Positions 26,171 to 35,387 are shown, numbered from the stretch's first letter. The stretch: DNA of 64,000 bases from an uncultured Rothia sp. (GCA_946221065.1 CAMIIO010000008.1:1-64000), one strand, 5' to 3'. A program made the numbers and translations. The notes: generated from the letters alone by a model not told the origin.

Positions 26171-27361
26171 ATGCTCGATTCCAAGCACCTATACCCTCTC
26201 ACTCTTTCTTCCAGTGCACCCGCATACTCGGCGGTGGTGACGGCGCCTATTATCGTTTCGTTCACCGGCATGTGGTCGGTTGGGGTGTACCTATTGGCGG
26301 GTATTCTTTCCTGGTCTGTGGCGCAAATGTTTAGCAACAATACCGGGCGAACACCGAGCAAAGGCACCGTCTACTCCTGGAACCGTGGCCCTTTTGCCTG
26401 GCTGAACGGCTACGCGCTGGCGGTTTCGGGAATCGTGGCAACCAGCGGGCTCGCCTACGTGGCAGCTACCGGGTTGCTGTACCTAATCGGGGTGGAGAAT
26501 CTGTGGGTCACGCTGGCGTTGGCGGCGGCTCTTATCGTGGCGGCGCAGGCTCTTAACCACTATTCCCTCAAAGCTACTAGCCTGGTTCAGATGGTTTCCC
26601 TTCTTGCGCACCTTGCCGCCGGTATCGCCTTGATTGTGCTTATGTTTGTTGCGGATCATCAGGCACTCTACATTGAACCTGGGGCGGGCGGCGTCGTTAA
26701 GGCAATCCTCATCGCCGTTTTTGCCTACTGGGGTTTTGATACGGCGTTCGCGCTCGCTGAGGAGTCGGAACCGGGTGCGCCCGTAACCGCGGCCCGACTC
26801 TCCGTGATTACTATGGGTGTTACGTTTGTGCTCGTGGCAACCGTGATTGCCCTGTACGGGGTGGCTGCGGTGTTGGAGCACCCGCTGGTGGTGTTGGCGG
26901 TTTCCCTGTCTGCCATCATGTCTCTGGGATCTACTCTGTTGCCTACTATTCGCGGTGTGGAAGCGATGGCGGAACAGCACGATCTTCCTAACCTTTTTGC
27001 TCACGGGCTTCGTGCTGAAGTAACCACGGCTGGGCTTGCCACTATATTCATTGCCATTACCGTTTTTCATGAGGGCTTCTTCTTTGACCTCGTCGATTGC
27101 CTTTCCCTCTTTGTGGGCTTCTACTATTGTGGCGCGATCTTTGCTAGTTGGAAGGCTTCTCGACGCACGGGCGAGCTGGTGCTGCTGTTTATTATGGCAG
27201 TGCTAACGGTTGGGGCGGGGATCTTCATGCTCACCCCCACCTACGGCAATACCGTGGTAGGCGGTATCTCGGGTGTGGCGGTGATTGGTGCCGTTCTGGC
27301 GGTTCTTGGTGTGGGGCTGTATGGGGTGAATCGGGCACTCAAACCGGTAAATGTTATGTAA
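26171..27361 (+). CDS. APC-superfamily amino acid/polyamine permease
   Basis: 396-aa membrane transporter of about 12 helices. The first helix has YSAVVTAPIIVSFTGMWSVG; AYWGFDTAFALAEESEPGAP is the characteristic helix-6/loop region of APC permeases. I start at the ATG at 26171; a TTG at 26114 would add 19 unconserved residues. It lies 121 bp after the YgiC-like gene on the same strand, so a polyamine or amino acid substrate for that ligase is an attractive guess, but only a guess. Confidence 0.8.
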   Translation: MLDSKHLYPLTLSSSAPAYSAVVTAPIIVSFTGMWSVGVYLLAGILSWSVAQMFSNNTGRTPSKGTVYSWNRGPFAWLNGYALAVSGIVATSGLAYVAATGLLYLIGVENLWVTLALAAALIVAAQALNHYSLKATSLVQMVSLLAHLAAGIALIVLMFVADHQALYIEPGAGGVVKAILIAVFAYWGFDTAFALAEESEPGAPVTAARLSVITMGVTFVLVATVIALYGVAAVLEHPLVVLAVSLSAIMSLGSTLLPTIRGVEAMAEQHDLPNLFAHGLRAEVTTAGLATIFIAITVFHEGFFFDLVDCLSLFVGFYYCGAIFASWKASRRTGELVLLFIMAVLTVGAGIFMLTPTYGNTVVGGISGVAVIGAVLAVLGVGLYGVNRALKPVNVM

Positions 27362-27402
27362 TTACATCTTTTTGCCCTCGTTACCTGTGAGAGAGTGGAA
27401 AC

Positions 27403-28119
27403 ATGAACCAACACCCTCCCGCCCACCACTGCTCGGCAGAAACCAGACAACACGCCTTCGCCGTCTCACCCCTCACCCAACACATGAGCGACGACGAGCG
27501 CACCCGCCTCGCGCACGACCTCCTTGCCCGTTCCTGGGGCGAGGGAGAAACCATCTTCCGCGCCGGAGACACCCTAGACGGTAGCTACCTGATTCTTGCC
27601 GGTCACGCCCGCATTCTCCGCAATACCGCCGAAGGGCAAGAAACCACCCTAGATATTGCCGTCCCTGGAGATGTCATTGGCCCCCTACAGGCAGACCCGG
27701 AACCGCTCAAAGAAAGCGCACTCGCTCTGGACACCACCTGCGCCCTTTTTATTCCCGCGCACTCGCTGGAGTCCATTGTGCGCGAATACCCCACGCTGGC
27801 GGTAGCTCTGATGAACATGCAATATCGCCGGCTTATGCAGTCCCGGCAAACCGGTATGGCACAGAGCACACAGAGTGTCACCCAGCGGGTAGCTTGCGTC
27901 CTATTGTTACTCGATCGGAAAACCGGGTACACCCGCTCGGACGGAACCCGCGTGCTTCAAGTGAAACTACCGCGTACCGACGTCGCCGGGATGGCGGGAA
28001 CCACGGTGGAATCTACCTCGCGGGTTATGGCTCAGCTCAAAAAGAACGGGGTTATCGACTCCGGGCGGGAATGGGTGCATATTCTTGACCTGCCGGAGCT
28101 ACGCAAACTCGCTGAATAA
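27403..28119 (+). CDS. Crp/Fnr-family transcriptional regulator
   Basis: 238 aa: a His/Cys-bearing N-terminus (HPPAHHC), a cyclic-nucleotide-like beta-roll (GETIFRAGDTLDGSYLILAG, VPGDVIGP) to about residue 130, a dimer helix, and a C-terminal winged helix with PRTDVAGMAGTTVESTSRVMAQLKKNGVI as the recognition region. The residues of an FNR iron-sulfur cluster are not all present (one N-terminal Cys), so the signal may be a metal or redox change. Two TTGAY-N4-GTCAA boxes lie before the next two genes, its likely targets. The ATG follows GAGAGTGG. Confidence 0.88.
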   Translation: MNQHPPAHHCSAETRQHAFAVSPLTQHMSDDERTRLAHDLLARSWGEGETIFRAGDTLDGSYLILAGHARILRNTAEGQETTLDIAVPGDVIGPLQADPEPLKESALALDTTCALFIPAHSLESIVREYPTLAVALMNMQYRRLMQSRQTGMAQSTQSVTQRVACVLLLLDRKTGYTRSDGTRVLQVKLPRTDVAGMAGTTVESTSRVMAQLKKNGVIDSGREWVHILDLPELRKLAE

Positions 28120-28147
28120 CCGAGAAATTACAGAAAGATGCCGCTCA

Positions 28148-28161
28148 TTGATATACGTCAA
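28148..28161 (+). promoter_or_regulatory. FNR-like operator before the metal-binding gene
   Basis: TTGATATACGTCAA fits TTGAY-N4-(A/G)TCAA with one deviation from the FNR consensus. It lies 67 bp before the start of the small metal-binding protein and 29 bp after the regulator's stop. The same pattern recurs at 28619-28632. Confidence 0.6.
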
Positions 28162-28228
28162 AGAACTGCCCGCCCTTCCTTAATACACTCAAAGTACACC
28201 GCAAGGTACTAGAGAAAAGGAAAATACC

Positions 28229-28459
28229 ATGAGCCAGGAACTCAAAAAAATTACCCTTCGTTCCAACGACTTTTCTTGCCCCAGTTGCGTCTCCAAAATC
28301 GAGACTAAACTTCAGGGTATGGACGGCGTAGAGTCTGCCGAGGTGAAGTTCTCCTCCGGACGTATTCTGGTCAGCTACGACGGCGCCCAGGTGAGCGTAC
28401 GAGATCTCGTGGACGCCGTCGCCCAAGTGGGGTATCAGGCTAAACCTTCCGCCGTATAA
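28229..28459 (+). CDS. Stand-alone heavy-metal-associated (HMA) domain protein
   Basis: 76-aa ferredoxin-like metal chaperone domain. The metal site is FSCPSC (Cys17 and Cys20); GMDGVESAEVKFSSGRILVSYD and LVDAVAQVGYQA complete the HMA fold. The usual motif is MxCxxC, so Met is replaced by Phe-Ser here. AAAGGAAAATACC precedes the ATG. It probably delivers metal to the P1B ATPase encoded next, which lacks its own N-terminal domain. A terminator separates the two, and each has its own FNR-like box. Confidence 0.85.
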   Translation: MSQELKKITLRSNDFSCPSCVSKIETKLQGMDGVESAEVKFSSGRILVSYDGAQVSVRDLVDAVAQVGYQAKPSAV

Positions 28460-28496
28460 CGTAGCCCCACCACCTCATTCCTCTATTTAGCTACTC

Positions 28497-28526
28497 CGCC
28501 GGTTTCTCAATGCGAGAAGCCGGCGG
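28497..28526 (+). terminator. Intrinsic terminator of the HMA gene
   Basis: Arms CCGCCGGTTTCTC and GAGAAGCCGGCGG (one G-U pair) around a 4-nt loop, followed by TTTCTCTT, 38 nt after the stop. Confidence 0.8.
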
Positions 28527-28618
28527 TTTCTCTTGCCCACACCCGCTCCTATCCGCCGGTCTATATTCTGCGGCTCGCCCACCCGCGCCACGGCGTCTTA
28601 GCGGGAATTCTCCGCTGT

Positions 28619-28632
28619 TTGACGAGCGTCAA
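28619..28632 (+). promoter_or_regulatory. FNR-like operator before the P1B ATPase
   Basis: TTGACGAGCGTCAA is a perfect inverted repeat TTGAC-N4-GTCAA, 75 bp before the ATPase start. It matches the box at 28148-28161 and is probably bound by the adjacent Crp/Fnr regulator. Confidence 0.6.
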
Positions 28633-28707
28633 GGAAGCAGGGTTCCTCCCTCCCTAAGGTGAAAGTAATAGCACGGATTCACCGTGAATAACGGAAAGGG
28701 AAAGGCA

Positions 28708-30513
28708 ATGAAACTCTGGAAAACCTGGGGTGTGGTGGCGGTGGCGGCTGCACTCATCATCATTTCAAAGGTCAGCGGAATTCAATGGCTGATGATTGTT
28801 GCGGCGGCGGTAGCCGGTTGGCAAATTGCGGTGTCTGCGGTGCAGGCACTCCGAATCAAGATGATTTCCATTGACTTACTGGTGGTTGTTGCGGCAGTGG
28901 GTGCGCTATTCATCAACAATTACTGGGAATCAGCGGCGGTTACCTTCCTCTTCGCTTTAGGTAAGGCGCTGGAGAAGACCACGCTTGGCAGAACCTGCAA
29001 GGCGCTGAGTGATCTAGTGGAGGCGGCACCGGAAACCGCCCGTGTGCTCAAAGACGGCCAGGCCCGTACCGTAGAACTATGGGAGCTTACCCCCAGAGAT
29101 ACCGTGCTGGTGCGTAACGGCGAACAGATCCCCGTGGATGGCGTCGTGCACAACGGTAGCGGAGGAGTGGACGAAGCAACTATTACGGGCGAATCTATCC
29201 CCGCGGAAAAGAGTGAAGGGCAAGAAGTCTTTGCTGGAACCTGGCTACGCTCTGGAACCTTGCAGGTGAAAGCGGTGGGTATTGGGGCAGAGTCCACCCT
29301 TGCTCAAATTATCCACCGCGTAGAAGATGCCCAAGATGATAAGGCGCGCACGCAGAGCTTTCTTGAACGTTTTTCCCAGTGGTACACCTCTGCCGTGATG
29401 CTGATGGCGCTCGGGATTGGGCTGGTGACCCGGAATGTGGAGCTTGCGTTGACCCTGCTGGTGATTGCTTGCCCCGGCGCACTGGTGATCTCGATACCGG
29501 TGTCTGTGGTGGCTGGAATTGGCAGGTCGGCTAAGGACGGCGTCTTGATTAAGGGCGGTGAGCATCTGGAAACCGCGGCTCGGGTAAATACCGTGGTGGT
29601 TGATAAGACGGGCACGCTCACGAACGGCCGCCCCGAACTAACCGACGTGGAGGTGCTGGATCCTCGCTATAGCGAGCGCGATATTTTACAGTTTGCGGCA
29701 CGGGTAGAAACCGGTTCGGAGCACCCGCTTGCTGAGGCGATTATTCGCGGTGCCCAGGCCACCGGGTTAGAGGTTGCCCTGGTCGATCATGCTGAGCCGG
29801 TAACGGGTAAGGGTATCCGCGCGGTGGTGGACGGTGTTTCAGTGAGCGTGGGTTCCGCCGAGCTTCTGGATGTTTCTCCGGATCAGCAGCGAATTGTGGA
29901 GCTGAATGAGGGCGGTAAAACCGCGATGTTTGTAGGTGTGAACGGGCAGGCTGTGGGAATCGTGGCGGTGGCTGATACTATCCGTGACGATGCCGTGCAG
30001 GCGGTGCGGGAGCTTCACCGCCGGGGCATTGAAGTGGTGATGGCAACCGGCGACGCCGTCCGGGTGGCGCAGAACGTGGGTAGACAGCTTGGTCTTGACG
30101 ACGTGCGCGCCCAGATGATGCCCGAAGATAAGTTGAACCTGGTGAAAGAGCTTCAGGGGCAGGGCAAGGTGGTTGCGATGGTTGGCGACGGCGTGAATGA
30201 CACCCCGGCGTTAGCGACGGCGGACGTGGGTGTTGCGATGGGTGCCGCAGGTTCACCGGCGGCTATCGAGACGGCGGATGTGGCGCTCATGGCGGATAGA
30301 CTGTCTCGCCTACCGTATGCGCTGGGGTTGGCGCGCAGTACGGTACGCACGATGCGAGTGAATATTGCGATTGCTCTGGCAACGGTGGCGCTGCTCTTTG
30401 CCGGCGTGTTCTTGGGCGGGGTGACGATGTCCGTGGGCATGCTGGTGCATGAGGCGAGCGTGTTGCTGGTGATTGTAATTGCTATGCTGTTGCTTCGCCC
30501 GCGGGCACGATAG
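28708..30513 (+). CDS. P1B-type metal-transporting ATPase with a CPG motif
   Basis: 601-aa ATP-driven transition-metal pump in the membrane. Seen: TGES (160-163), the helix-6 metal motif ACPGALVIS (Cys255), DKTGT (299-303), SEHPLAEA and GDGVNDTPAL. No N-terminal metal-binding domain is fused; the HMA protein is separate. CPG in place of CPC, SPC or CPH is unusual, and the last helix has MLVHEASVLLV, recalling the HEGxT motif of P1B-4 iron/cobalt pumps, so the metal is uncertain. I use the ATG at 28708, preceded by AAAGGGAAAGG; a GTG at 28684 lacks a ribosome site. Likely controlled by the Crp/Fnr gene upstream. Confidence 0.88.
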   Translation: MKLWKTWGVVAVAAALIIISKVSGIQWLMIVAAAVAGWQIAVSAVQALRIKMISIDLLVVVAAVGALFINNYWESAAVTFLFALGKALEKTTLGRTCKALSDLVEAAPETARVLKDGQARTVELWELTPRDTVLVRNGEQIPVDGVVHNGSGGVDEATITGESIPAEKSEGQEVFAGTWLRSGTLQVKAVGIGAESTLAQIIHRVEDAQDDKARTQSFLERFSQWYTSAVMLMALGIGLVTRNVELALTLLVIACPGALVISIPVSVVAGIGRSAKDGVLIKGGEHLETAARVNTVVVDKTGTLTNGRPELTDVEVLDPRYSERDILQFAARVETGSEHPLAEAIIRGAQATGLEVALVDHAEPVTGKGIRAVVDGVSVSVGSAELLDVSPDQQRIVELNEGGKTAMFVGVNGQAVGIVAVADTIRDDAVQAVRELHRRGIEVVMATGDAVRVAQNVGRQLGLDDVRAQMMPEDKLNLVKELQGQGKVVAMVGDGVNDTPALATADVGVAMGAAGSPAAIETADVALMADRLSRLPYALGLARSTVRTMRVNIAIALATVALLFAGVFLGGVTMSVGMLVHEASVLLVIVIAMLLLRPRAR

Positions 30514-30798
30514 AGGCTCATTATTCTCACCGCGCTTGTTTATGTTCGGCTACTGCCCCGCACGCTGACCGCTCGTTGATCGTTCGATGGCGGATGTGAC
30601 GGGACGGTGTAATATTTCGGCACATCACGCTGTATGTCGCTGTATGAAATTAAGTGACAAAAACCTAACTTTTTTCTTCTCACTGAACATTCAGCCTTAT
30701 ATAGCTCCCGCGCCCCCGAGTAAACTTGGGGGCAGTGCAAAAACCAACCCGCCCGCGCGTCGGCTCAGAGACAGCCCGGGCAATCGAAAGGACACACT
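30514..30798 (+). promoter_or_regulatory. Intergenic region before fprA
   Basis: 285 bp with no gene. It holds a TATATAG box near 30698 that could serve as the -10 of fprA and a CCCCC/GGGGG stem (about 30712-30733) in the leader. No known riboswitch pattern is seen. Confidence 0.3.
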
Positions 30799-32202
30799 GT
30801 GACTGAAGCACGCCCACTGCGCGTTGCCGTAATCGGCTCAGGACCGGCAGGCGTTTACGCCGCAGATATCCTCACCAAAGCCAAAGAGGTCAAAGACGGC
30901 ACTGTTGCCGTTTCTATTGATATTTTTGACCGCTACCCGGCGCCCTTCGGACTCATCCGCTACGGCGTGGCACCGGATCACCCGCGTATCAAGGGCATTA
31001 TTGGTGCGCTCCACAAGATTATGGATCGCGGCGACATCCGCTTCTTCGGCAACGTCGAATACGGCGTGGACGTAACCCTCGAAGACCTGCGCGAACATTA
31101 CGACGCCATCATCTTCGCCACCGGCGCTATCAAGGACGCACCGCTGGATATTCCCGGCGCGGACTTGGACGGCTCCTACGGCGCTTCCGACTTCGTCTCC
31201 TGGTACGACGCCCACCCCGACTACCCGCGCACCTGGCCACTGAACGCCAAGGAAGTTGCGGTGCTCGGCAACGGTAACGTGGCGCTCGACGTTGCCCGTA
31301 TTCTCTCCAAGCACGCGGATGACCTGCTCGTTACCGAGATCCCCGACCACGTGTACCAGGGCTTGAAGGCTTCCCCGGTAACGGACGTCCACATCTTTGG
31401 TCGCCGTGGCCCGGCACAGATCAAGTTCACCCCGCTGGAACTGCGCGAACTCGCGCACTCCCGTGACGTGGACATCGTGCTCTACGAAGAAGACTTCCAA
31501 TTTGACGCCGCTTCCGAAGAAGCCATGGAAAACAACGCCCAAATCAAGGTGATGACCAAGGTACTCAAGGGCTGGCTTGAAGACCAGAAAGCCAACCCCG
31601 GCACCGCCTCACGTCGTCTACACTTGCACTTCCTCCAGTCCCCAGCAGAAATTTTAGGGGACGACAACGGCAAGGTCACCGGCATTAAGATGGAACGCAA
31701 TGAGCTCGACGGCGAGGGTGGCATTAAGGGAACCGGTGAGTTCGTGGAGTACCCCATGCAGGCAATCTACCGCGCTATCGGTTACTTTGGCTCCGAACTG
31801 CCGGATGTGGGCTTTGACCCCAACCGCGGCGTCATCACCAACATTGAGGGTCGCGTTGTAGACACCGACGGCGACGCCGTGCCCGGACTCTACGCTACCG
31901 GCTGGATTAAGCGAGGACCCGTGGGCCTGATTGGTTCCACCAAGTCCGATGCGCTCGAAACCGTCACTCACCTGCTCGAAGACCGCGAAAACCTCTACAC
32001 CGCCTCCGAGCCCGACGCCGAGAAGTTCGTGGACTTCCTCAACGAGAAGGGCGTGGAGTTCGTCACCTGGGAAGGCTGGCACAAACTGGACGCGCACGAG
32101 AAGTCACTGGGAGAGGCGGCGCTTGACGCCGCTGGTCAGCCCCGCAAGCGCGTGAAGGTGACCGATCGCGCGGAGATGATTCGTATTTCGCGCGCCCAGT
32201 AG
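30799..32202 (+). CDS. fprA: Ferredoxin/adrenodoxin-type NADP+ reductase, FprA-like
   Basis: 467-aa FAD enzyme passing electrons between NADPH and ferredoxins. The FAD site is VAVIGSGPAGVYAADIL at the N-terminus, followed by FGLIRYGVAPDHPRIKG; the NADP site is VLGNGNVALDVARIL near residue 155, and the second FAD-contact GWIKRGPVGLIGSTKSDA lies near 375. Length matches mycobacterial FprA. GTG start with AAAGGAC upstream. The gene is single, with its own leader and copy 4 of the 60-bp element after the stop. It may serve ferredoxin-dependent enzymes elsewhere. Confidence 0.95.
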   Translation: MTEARPLRVAVIGSGPAGVYAADILTKAKEVKDGTVAVSIDIFDRYPAPFGLIRYGVAPDHPRIKGIIGALHKIMDRGDIRFFGNVEYGVDVTLEDLREHYDAIIFATGAIKDAPLDIPGADLDGSYGASDFVSWYDAHPDYPRTWPLNAKEVAVLGNGNVALDVARILSKHADDLLVTEIPDHVYQGLKASPVTDVHIFGRRGPAQIKFTPLELRELAHSRDVDIVLYEEDFQFDAASEEAMENNAQIKVMTKVLKGWLEDQKANPGTASRRLHLHFLQSPAEILGDDNGKVTGIKMERNELDGEGGIKGTGEFVEYPMQAIYRAIGYFGSELPDVGFDPNRGVITNIEGRVVDTDGDAVPGLYATGWIKRGPVGLIGSTKSDALETVTHLLEDRENLYTASEPDAEKFVDFLNEKGVEFVTWEGWHKLDAHEKSLGEAALDAAGQPRKRVKVTDRAEMIRISRAQ

Positions 32203-32248
32203 GTTCTGTTCCGGTAGCTTCACTAGCTGAAGAGCTCTCAGAAAATCG

Positions 32249-32308
32249 GTACACCGTTCGGTGCATTTGTACACTCCTAGAAGTGTATAAACCCACCGAA
32301 CGGTGTAC
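32249..32308 (+). terminator. Family A 60-bp hairpin element, copy 4
   Basis: Exactly 60 bp, 46 nt after the fprA stop on the same strand, followed by TTTTTCTCTCT. Outer arms GTACACCGTTCGGTG/CACCGAACGGTGTAC, inner TTTGTACACT/AGTGTATAAA with one G-U pair in sense. It is identical in sequence to copy 5 on the other side of the lipase gene. Confidence 0.85.
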
Positions 32309-32470
32309 TTTTTCTCTCTCGTTTTCCTCTCTCCCGTGCTGACTAGGGACAATAAAACACAGTCACACCCTCCCGCCGGTTGTCCCCTAAACACCCCTCG
32401 CGGAGCCCAACCGAAGCCCCTCATAATAACGATGTCACTCGCTATACAACATCGCCTATTTAGAGGAAAC

Positions 32471-33826
32471 ATGAAACACCGCTACACACCTAAACACGCC
32501 ACACCCTCGCCCCGCACCCAAACGATCAGCTCCTTGGCGCTCGCCGTCGTCCTCACAGGCACAGGGCTTCTTCCCGCCCAAGCCACTGAAGAGCACACAC
32601 CCGCACCAGCCCAGCAGGTTCAAGAAACTGCTGGTCCCGAGTTCTACACTCAGCAGGAAAGCCCCGAAGCCCTTATCGCGCCCAGTTTTTATGAGATACC
32701 CGCGCAGCTTCCCGCCGCTAATGGCGCGGTGATTAAGCATGAGCCTATCCAGTTCTGGAAAGACCCCAACTTTGTGATTCGCGGCAACGCCGCCACCACA
32801 CAGCGGATTATGTATAAGTCCACCAACTTTAAAGGCGAGCCGGTGGCAGTTACTGGAACCGCCTTCACCTCAAAAGCTAAGTGGCGTGGGCCGGGCGAGC
32901 GTCCCGTTGTGGTGGTAGCTCCCGGAACCCAGGGTGTTGGAGACGCCTGCGCGCCCTCAAATCAGATTCAGGTGGGCACCGAATATGAGTCGTTGGCAAT
33001 CTCACCGCTGTTAGATGCCGGCTATAACGTGGTGATGACTGATTATGTAGGCTCGGGAACCGAGGGCACGCACTCCTATTTGAACCGTGTGGATCAGGGC
33101 AACGCGGTGCTTGACGCGGCACGCGCCGCCAGTGATCCTGCGCTTGGGCTGGGTAGCGCCCAGGTTCCCGTGGGAATCTGGGGGTACTCTCAGGGCGGTG
33201 GAGCCGCTGCCTCCGCCGGTGAACTGCAACCTACCTACGCCCCGGAACTGAATCTTAAAGGTATCTACGCCGGCGCGATTCCCGCAGACCTCAACGCTGT
33301 TACCAACAAGATTGACGGCACCGTCTATAACGGGTTTATGCTCATGGGTCTGGTGGGGCTAGGCGATTCCTACGGGGTGGACTATAGCCAGTACCTCAAT
33401 GACGCCGGCATGAAAACCATCGAGAAAGCGCGAGACGTGTGTACTACCGATGCCATTGGTGCCTTTGGCTCGGTACGGAATACCGGTGCTTGGACTAAGA
33501 GCGGGCAGAAGATTTCTCAGCTGATGCAGGCGGATTCCACCTTTGCGGAAATTACGCGGGAAAATAATCTGGGTGAGCAGGGGCGCGCCCCGCAGGCTCC
33601 CATCTTGATTGCTAGTTCGTGGGGCGACGACGTCATTCCACACCGCGCGAACCGTCAGCTAGCCAAGAAGTATTGTGAGGCGGGCGCAAATGTGTCGTTC
33701 TACATGGGGTCTACGCCCACGCACGCAATGTCTATGCTCACCATGATGCCGCGAGCCCTAATCTTTATGGATCGCCAGTTCAAGGGACTACCTAATAGCC
33801 AGGATTGTTGGCAGGTGGGTGGCTAA
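32471..33826 (+). CDS. Secreted lipase (LIP family)
   Basis: 451-aa secreted alpha/beta hydrolase of the secretory-lipase family. The signal peptide ends near LLPAQA; the nucleophile elbow is GIWGYSQGG; Asp and His of the triad probably lie in SSWGDDVIPHRAN and GSTPTHAMSM. Four cysteines could form two disulfides. The start at 32471 has GAGGAAAC just upstream; the open frame before it is not conserved-looking. It probably releases fatty acids from host or dietary lipids outside the cell. Identical 60-bp elements flank the gene as direct repeats (copies 4 and 5). Confidence 0.88.
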   Translation: MKHRYTPKHATPSPRTQTISSLALAVVLTGTGLLPAQATEEHTPAPAQQVQETAGPEFYTQQESPEALIAPSFYEIPAQLPAANGAVIKHEPIQFWKDPNFVIRGNAATTQRIMYKSTNFKGEPVAVTGTAFTSKAKWRGPGERPVVVVAPGTQGVGDACAPSNQIQVGTEYESLAISPLLDAGYNVVMTDYVGSGTEGTHSYLNRVDQGNAVLDAARAASDPALGLGSAQVPVGIWGYSQGGGAAASAGELQPTYAPELNLKGIYAGAIPADLNAVTNKIDGTVYNGFMLMGLVGLGDSYGVDYSQYLNDAGMKTIEKARDVCTTDAIGAFGSVRNTGAWTKSGQKISQLMQADSTFAEITRENNLGEQGRAPQAPILIASSWGDDVIPHRANRQLAKKYCEAGANVSFYMGSTPTHAMSMLTMMPRALIFMDRQFKGLPNSQDCWQVGG

Positions 33827-33859
33827 ATTTTAGCGCGGTAGTTTGAACGCTAGAAATTG

Positions 33860-33919
33860 GTACACCGTTCGGTGCATTTGTACACTCCTAGAAGTGTATA
33901 AACCCACCGAACGGTGTAC
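33860..33919 (+). terminator. Family A 60-bp hairpin element, copy 5
   Basis: Identical over all 60 bp to copy 4. It begins 33 nt after the lipase stop, and its flanks AAATTG/CAATTT lengthen the stem, which could serve both the lipase and the convergent guaB1. Confidence 0.85.
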
Positions 33920-33953
33920 CAATTTGCTTTAGTTTGCTCTAGTCACCCAAGTT

Positions 33954-35387
33954 TTAGCGGGTTGCCCGCGGCTGACCTTCCGCGTACCCGGCCGCGGACT
34001 GAATCCCCACGGTCGCCTTGGCAAAGAAGTCCTCCAGCGAGTCCGCCCCGGCGTAGGTGCAGGAGGAACGTACACCGGAGATAATCGAGTCAATCTGATC
34101 CTCCACGCCACCCTTACCGTGCGGCAGGTAAATGCGGGCACTAGAAATACCCTCTTCAAACATCTCACGCCGTGCCTTCTCAAACACCTCGGTTTGTGAG
34201 TTGCGATTCTTGACGGCGCGACGGGACGCCATGCCAAAGGACTCCTTGTATTCGCGCCCGTCGGCGTCGTGCAGGATGTCGCCGGGGGACTCGTAGGTAC
34301 CGGCAAACCAGGAGCCAATCATCACGTTGGAGGCGCCGGCGGCAAGAGCCAGGGCGACGTCCCGCGGATCCTTCACGCCGCCGTCTGCCCACACATGCAC
34401 CCCGAGTTCGCGCGCCGCAGCGGCACATTCGAGAACGGCGGAAAACTGCGGACGCCCTACGCCGGTTTGCATACGGGTGGTACACATTGCGCCGGGACCC
34501 ACACCCACCTTGATGATGTTTGCCCCGGCTGCGGCAAGATCGCGCACGCCGTCAGCGGTCACCACGTTACCAGCGGCTACGGGCACGGCTGGGTTGAGCG
34601 CACGAACCTTTTTGAGTGCTTCGAGCATGGAATCCTGGTGGCCGTGGGCGGTGTCTACCACCAGTACGTCCACTCCGGCGTCGAGCAGTGCCTGGGCGCG
34701 CCCGGTAACATCGCCGTTAATACCGATCGCTGCGCCAATGCGGAGCTTACCGTCAGCGTCCACGGCGGGATCATAGAGGGTCGCTCGCAGTGCATTTTTA
34801 CGGGTCAGCAAACCAACCAGGGTGCCGTCCTTGGCGACGACGGGTGCGAGTTTACGGGAGGAGGCGTGTAGCGCGTCAAAGGCCTCACGGGCAGTTACGG
34901 TGTCCGGCAGGGTCATAAGGTTGGTAGACATCAAATCCACCACCTGATCAAAATTATCGCTACCGCGCAGATCCTTGCGAGTCACAATACCCACGGGCTT
35001 TCCGTCCTCCACCACAATCGCGGCACCGTGCGCACGCTTGGGCATGAGGTGCTTGGTATACCCGGCGGTGTGGTGTGGTTTGACGGTAATGGGGGTGTCG
35101 AAGACCAGGTGGGAGGCTTTCACCTTCTGGATTGTCTCTATCACTACGTCGGTGGGAATATCCTGCGGAATAATGGCAATACCGCCGCGCCGGGCAACGG
35201 TTTCTGCCATGCGTCGCCCGGAAACCGCCGTCATATTGGCAACGACGAGTGGGATGGTGGTTCCGGTGCCGTCGGCGGTGGAGAGGTCCACGCTCATGCG
35301 TGAGCCAACGCTGGAGCGGGAGGGCACCATGAACACGTCGGAGTAGGTGAGGTCGGTGGTGGGCGTCATGCCGTTGAGAAACTTCAT
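33954..35387 (-). CDS. guaB1: GuaB1-family IMP dehydrogenase/GMP reductase-related enzyme
   Basis: 477-aa TIM-barrel enzyme with an inserted pair of CBS domains (about residues 95-210; VGIVTRKDL and VGLLTRKNA). The catalytic loop is GVGPGAMCTTRMQTGVGRPQ, with the Cys-Thr-Thr-Arg typical of the group, and VWADGGVKDP and GSWFAGTYESPG bind the nucleotide. In mycobacteria the GuaB1 branch was shown to be a CBS-containing GMP reductase, so GMP to IMP conversion is likely, rather than IMP oxidation. I choose the ATG at 35387 (GGAGAG just upstream) over a TTG three codons earlier. Confidence 0.88.
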   Translation of the reverse strand: MKFLNGMTPTTDLTYSDVFMVPSRSSVGSRMSVDLSTADGTGTTIPLVVANMTAVSGRRMAETVARRGGIAIIPQDIPTDVVIETIQKVKASHLVFDTPITVKPHHTAGYTKHLMPKRAHGAAIVVEDGKPVGIVTRKDLRGSDNFDQVVDLMSTNLMTLPDTVTAREAFDALHASSRKLAPVVAKDGTLVGLLTRKNALRATLYDPAVDADGKLRIGAAIGINGDVTGRAQALLDAGVDVLVVDTAHGHQDSMLEALKKVRALNPAVPVAAGNVVTADGVRDLAAAGANIIKVGVGPGAMCTTRMQTGVGRPQFSAVLECAAAARELGVHVWADGGVKDPRDVALALAAGASNVMIGSWFAGTYESPGDILHDADGREYKESFGMASRRAVKNRNSQTEVFEKARREMFEEGISSARIYLPHGKGGVEDQIDSIISGVRSSCTYAGADSLEDFFAKATVGIQSAAGYAEGQPRATR

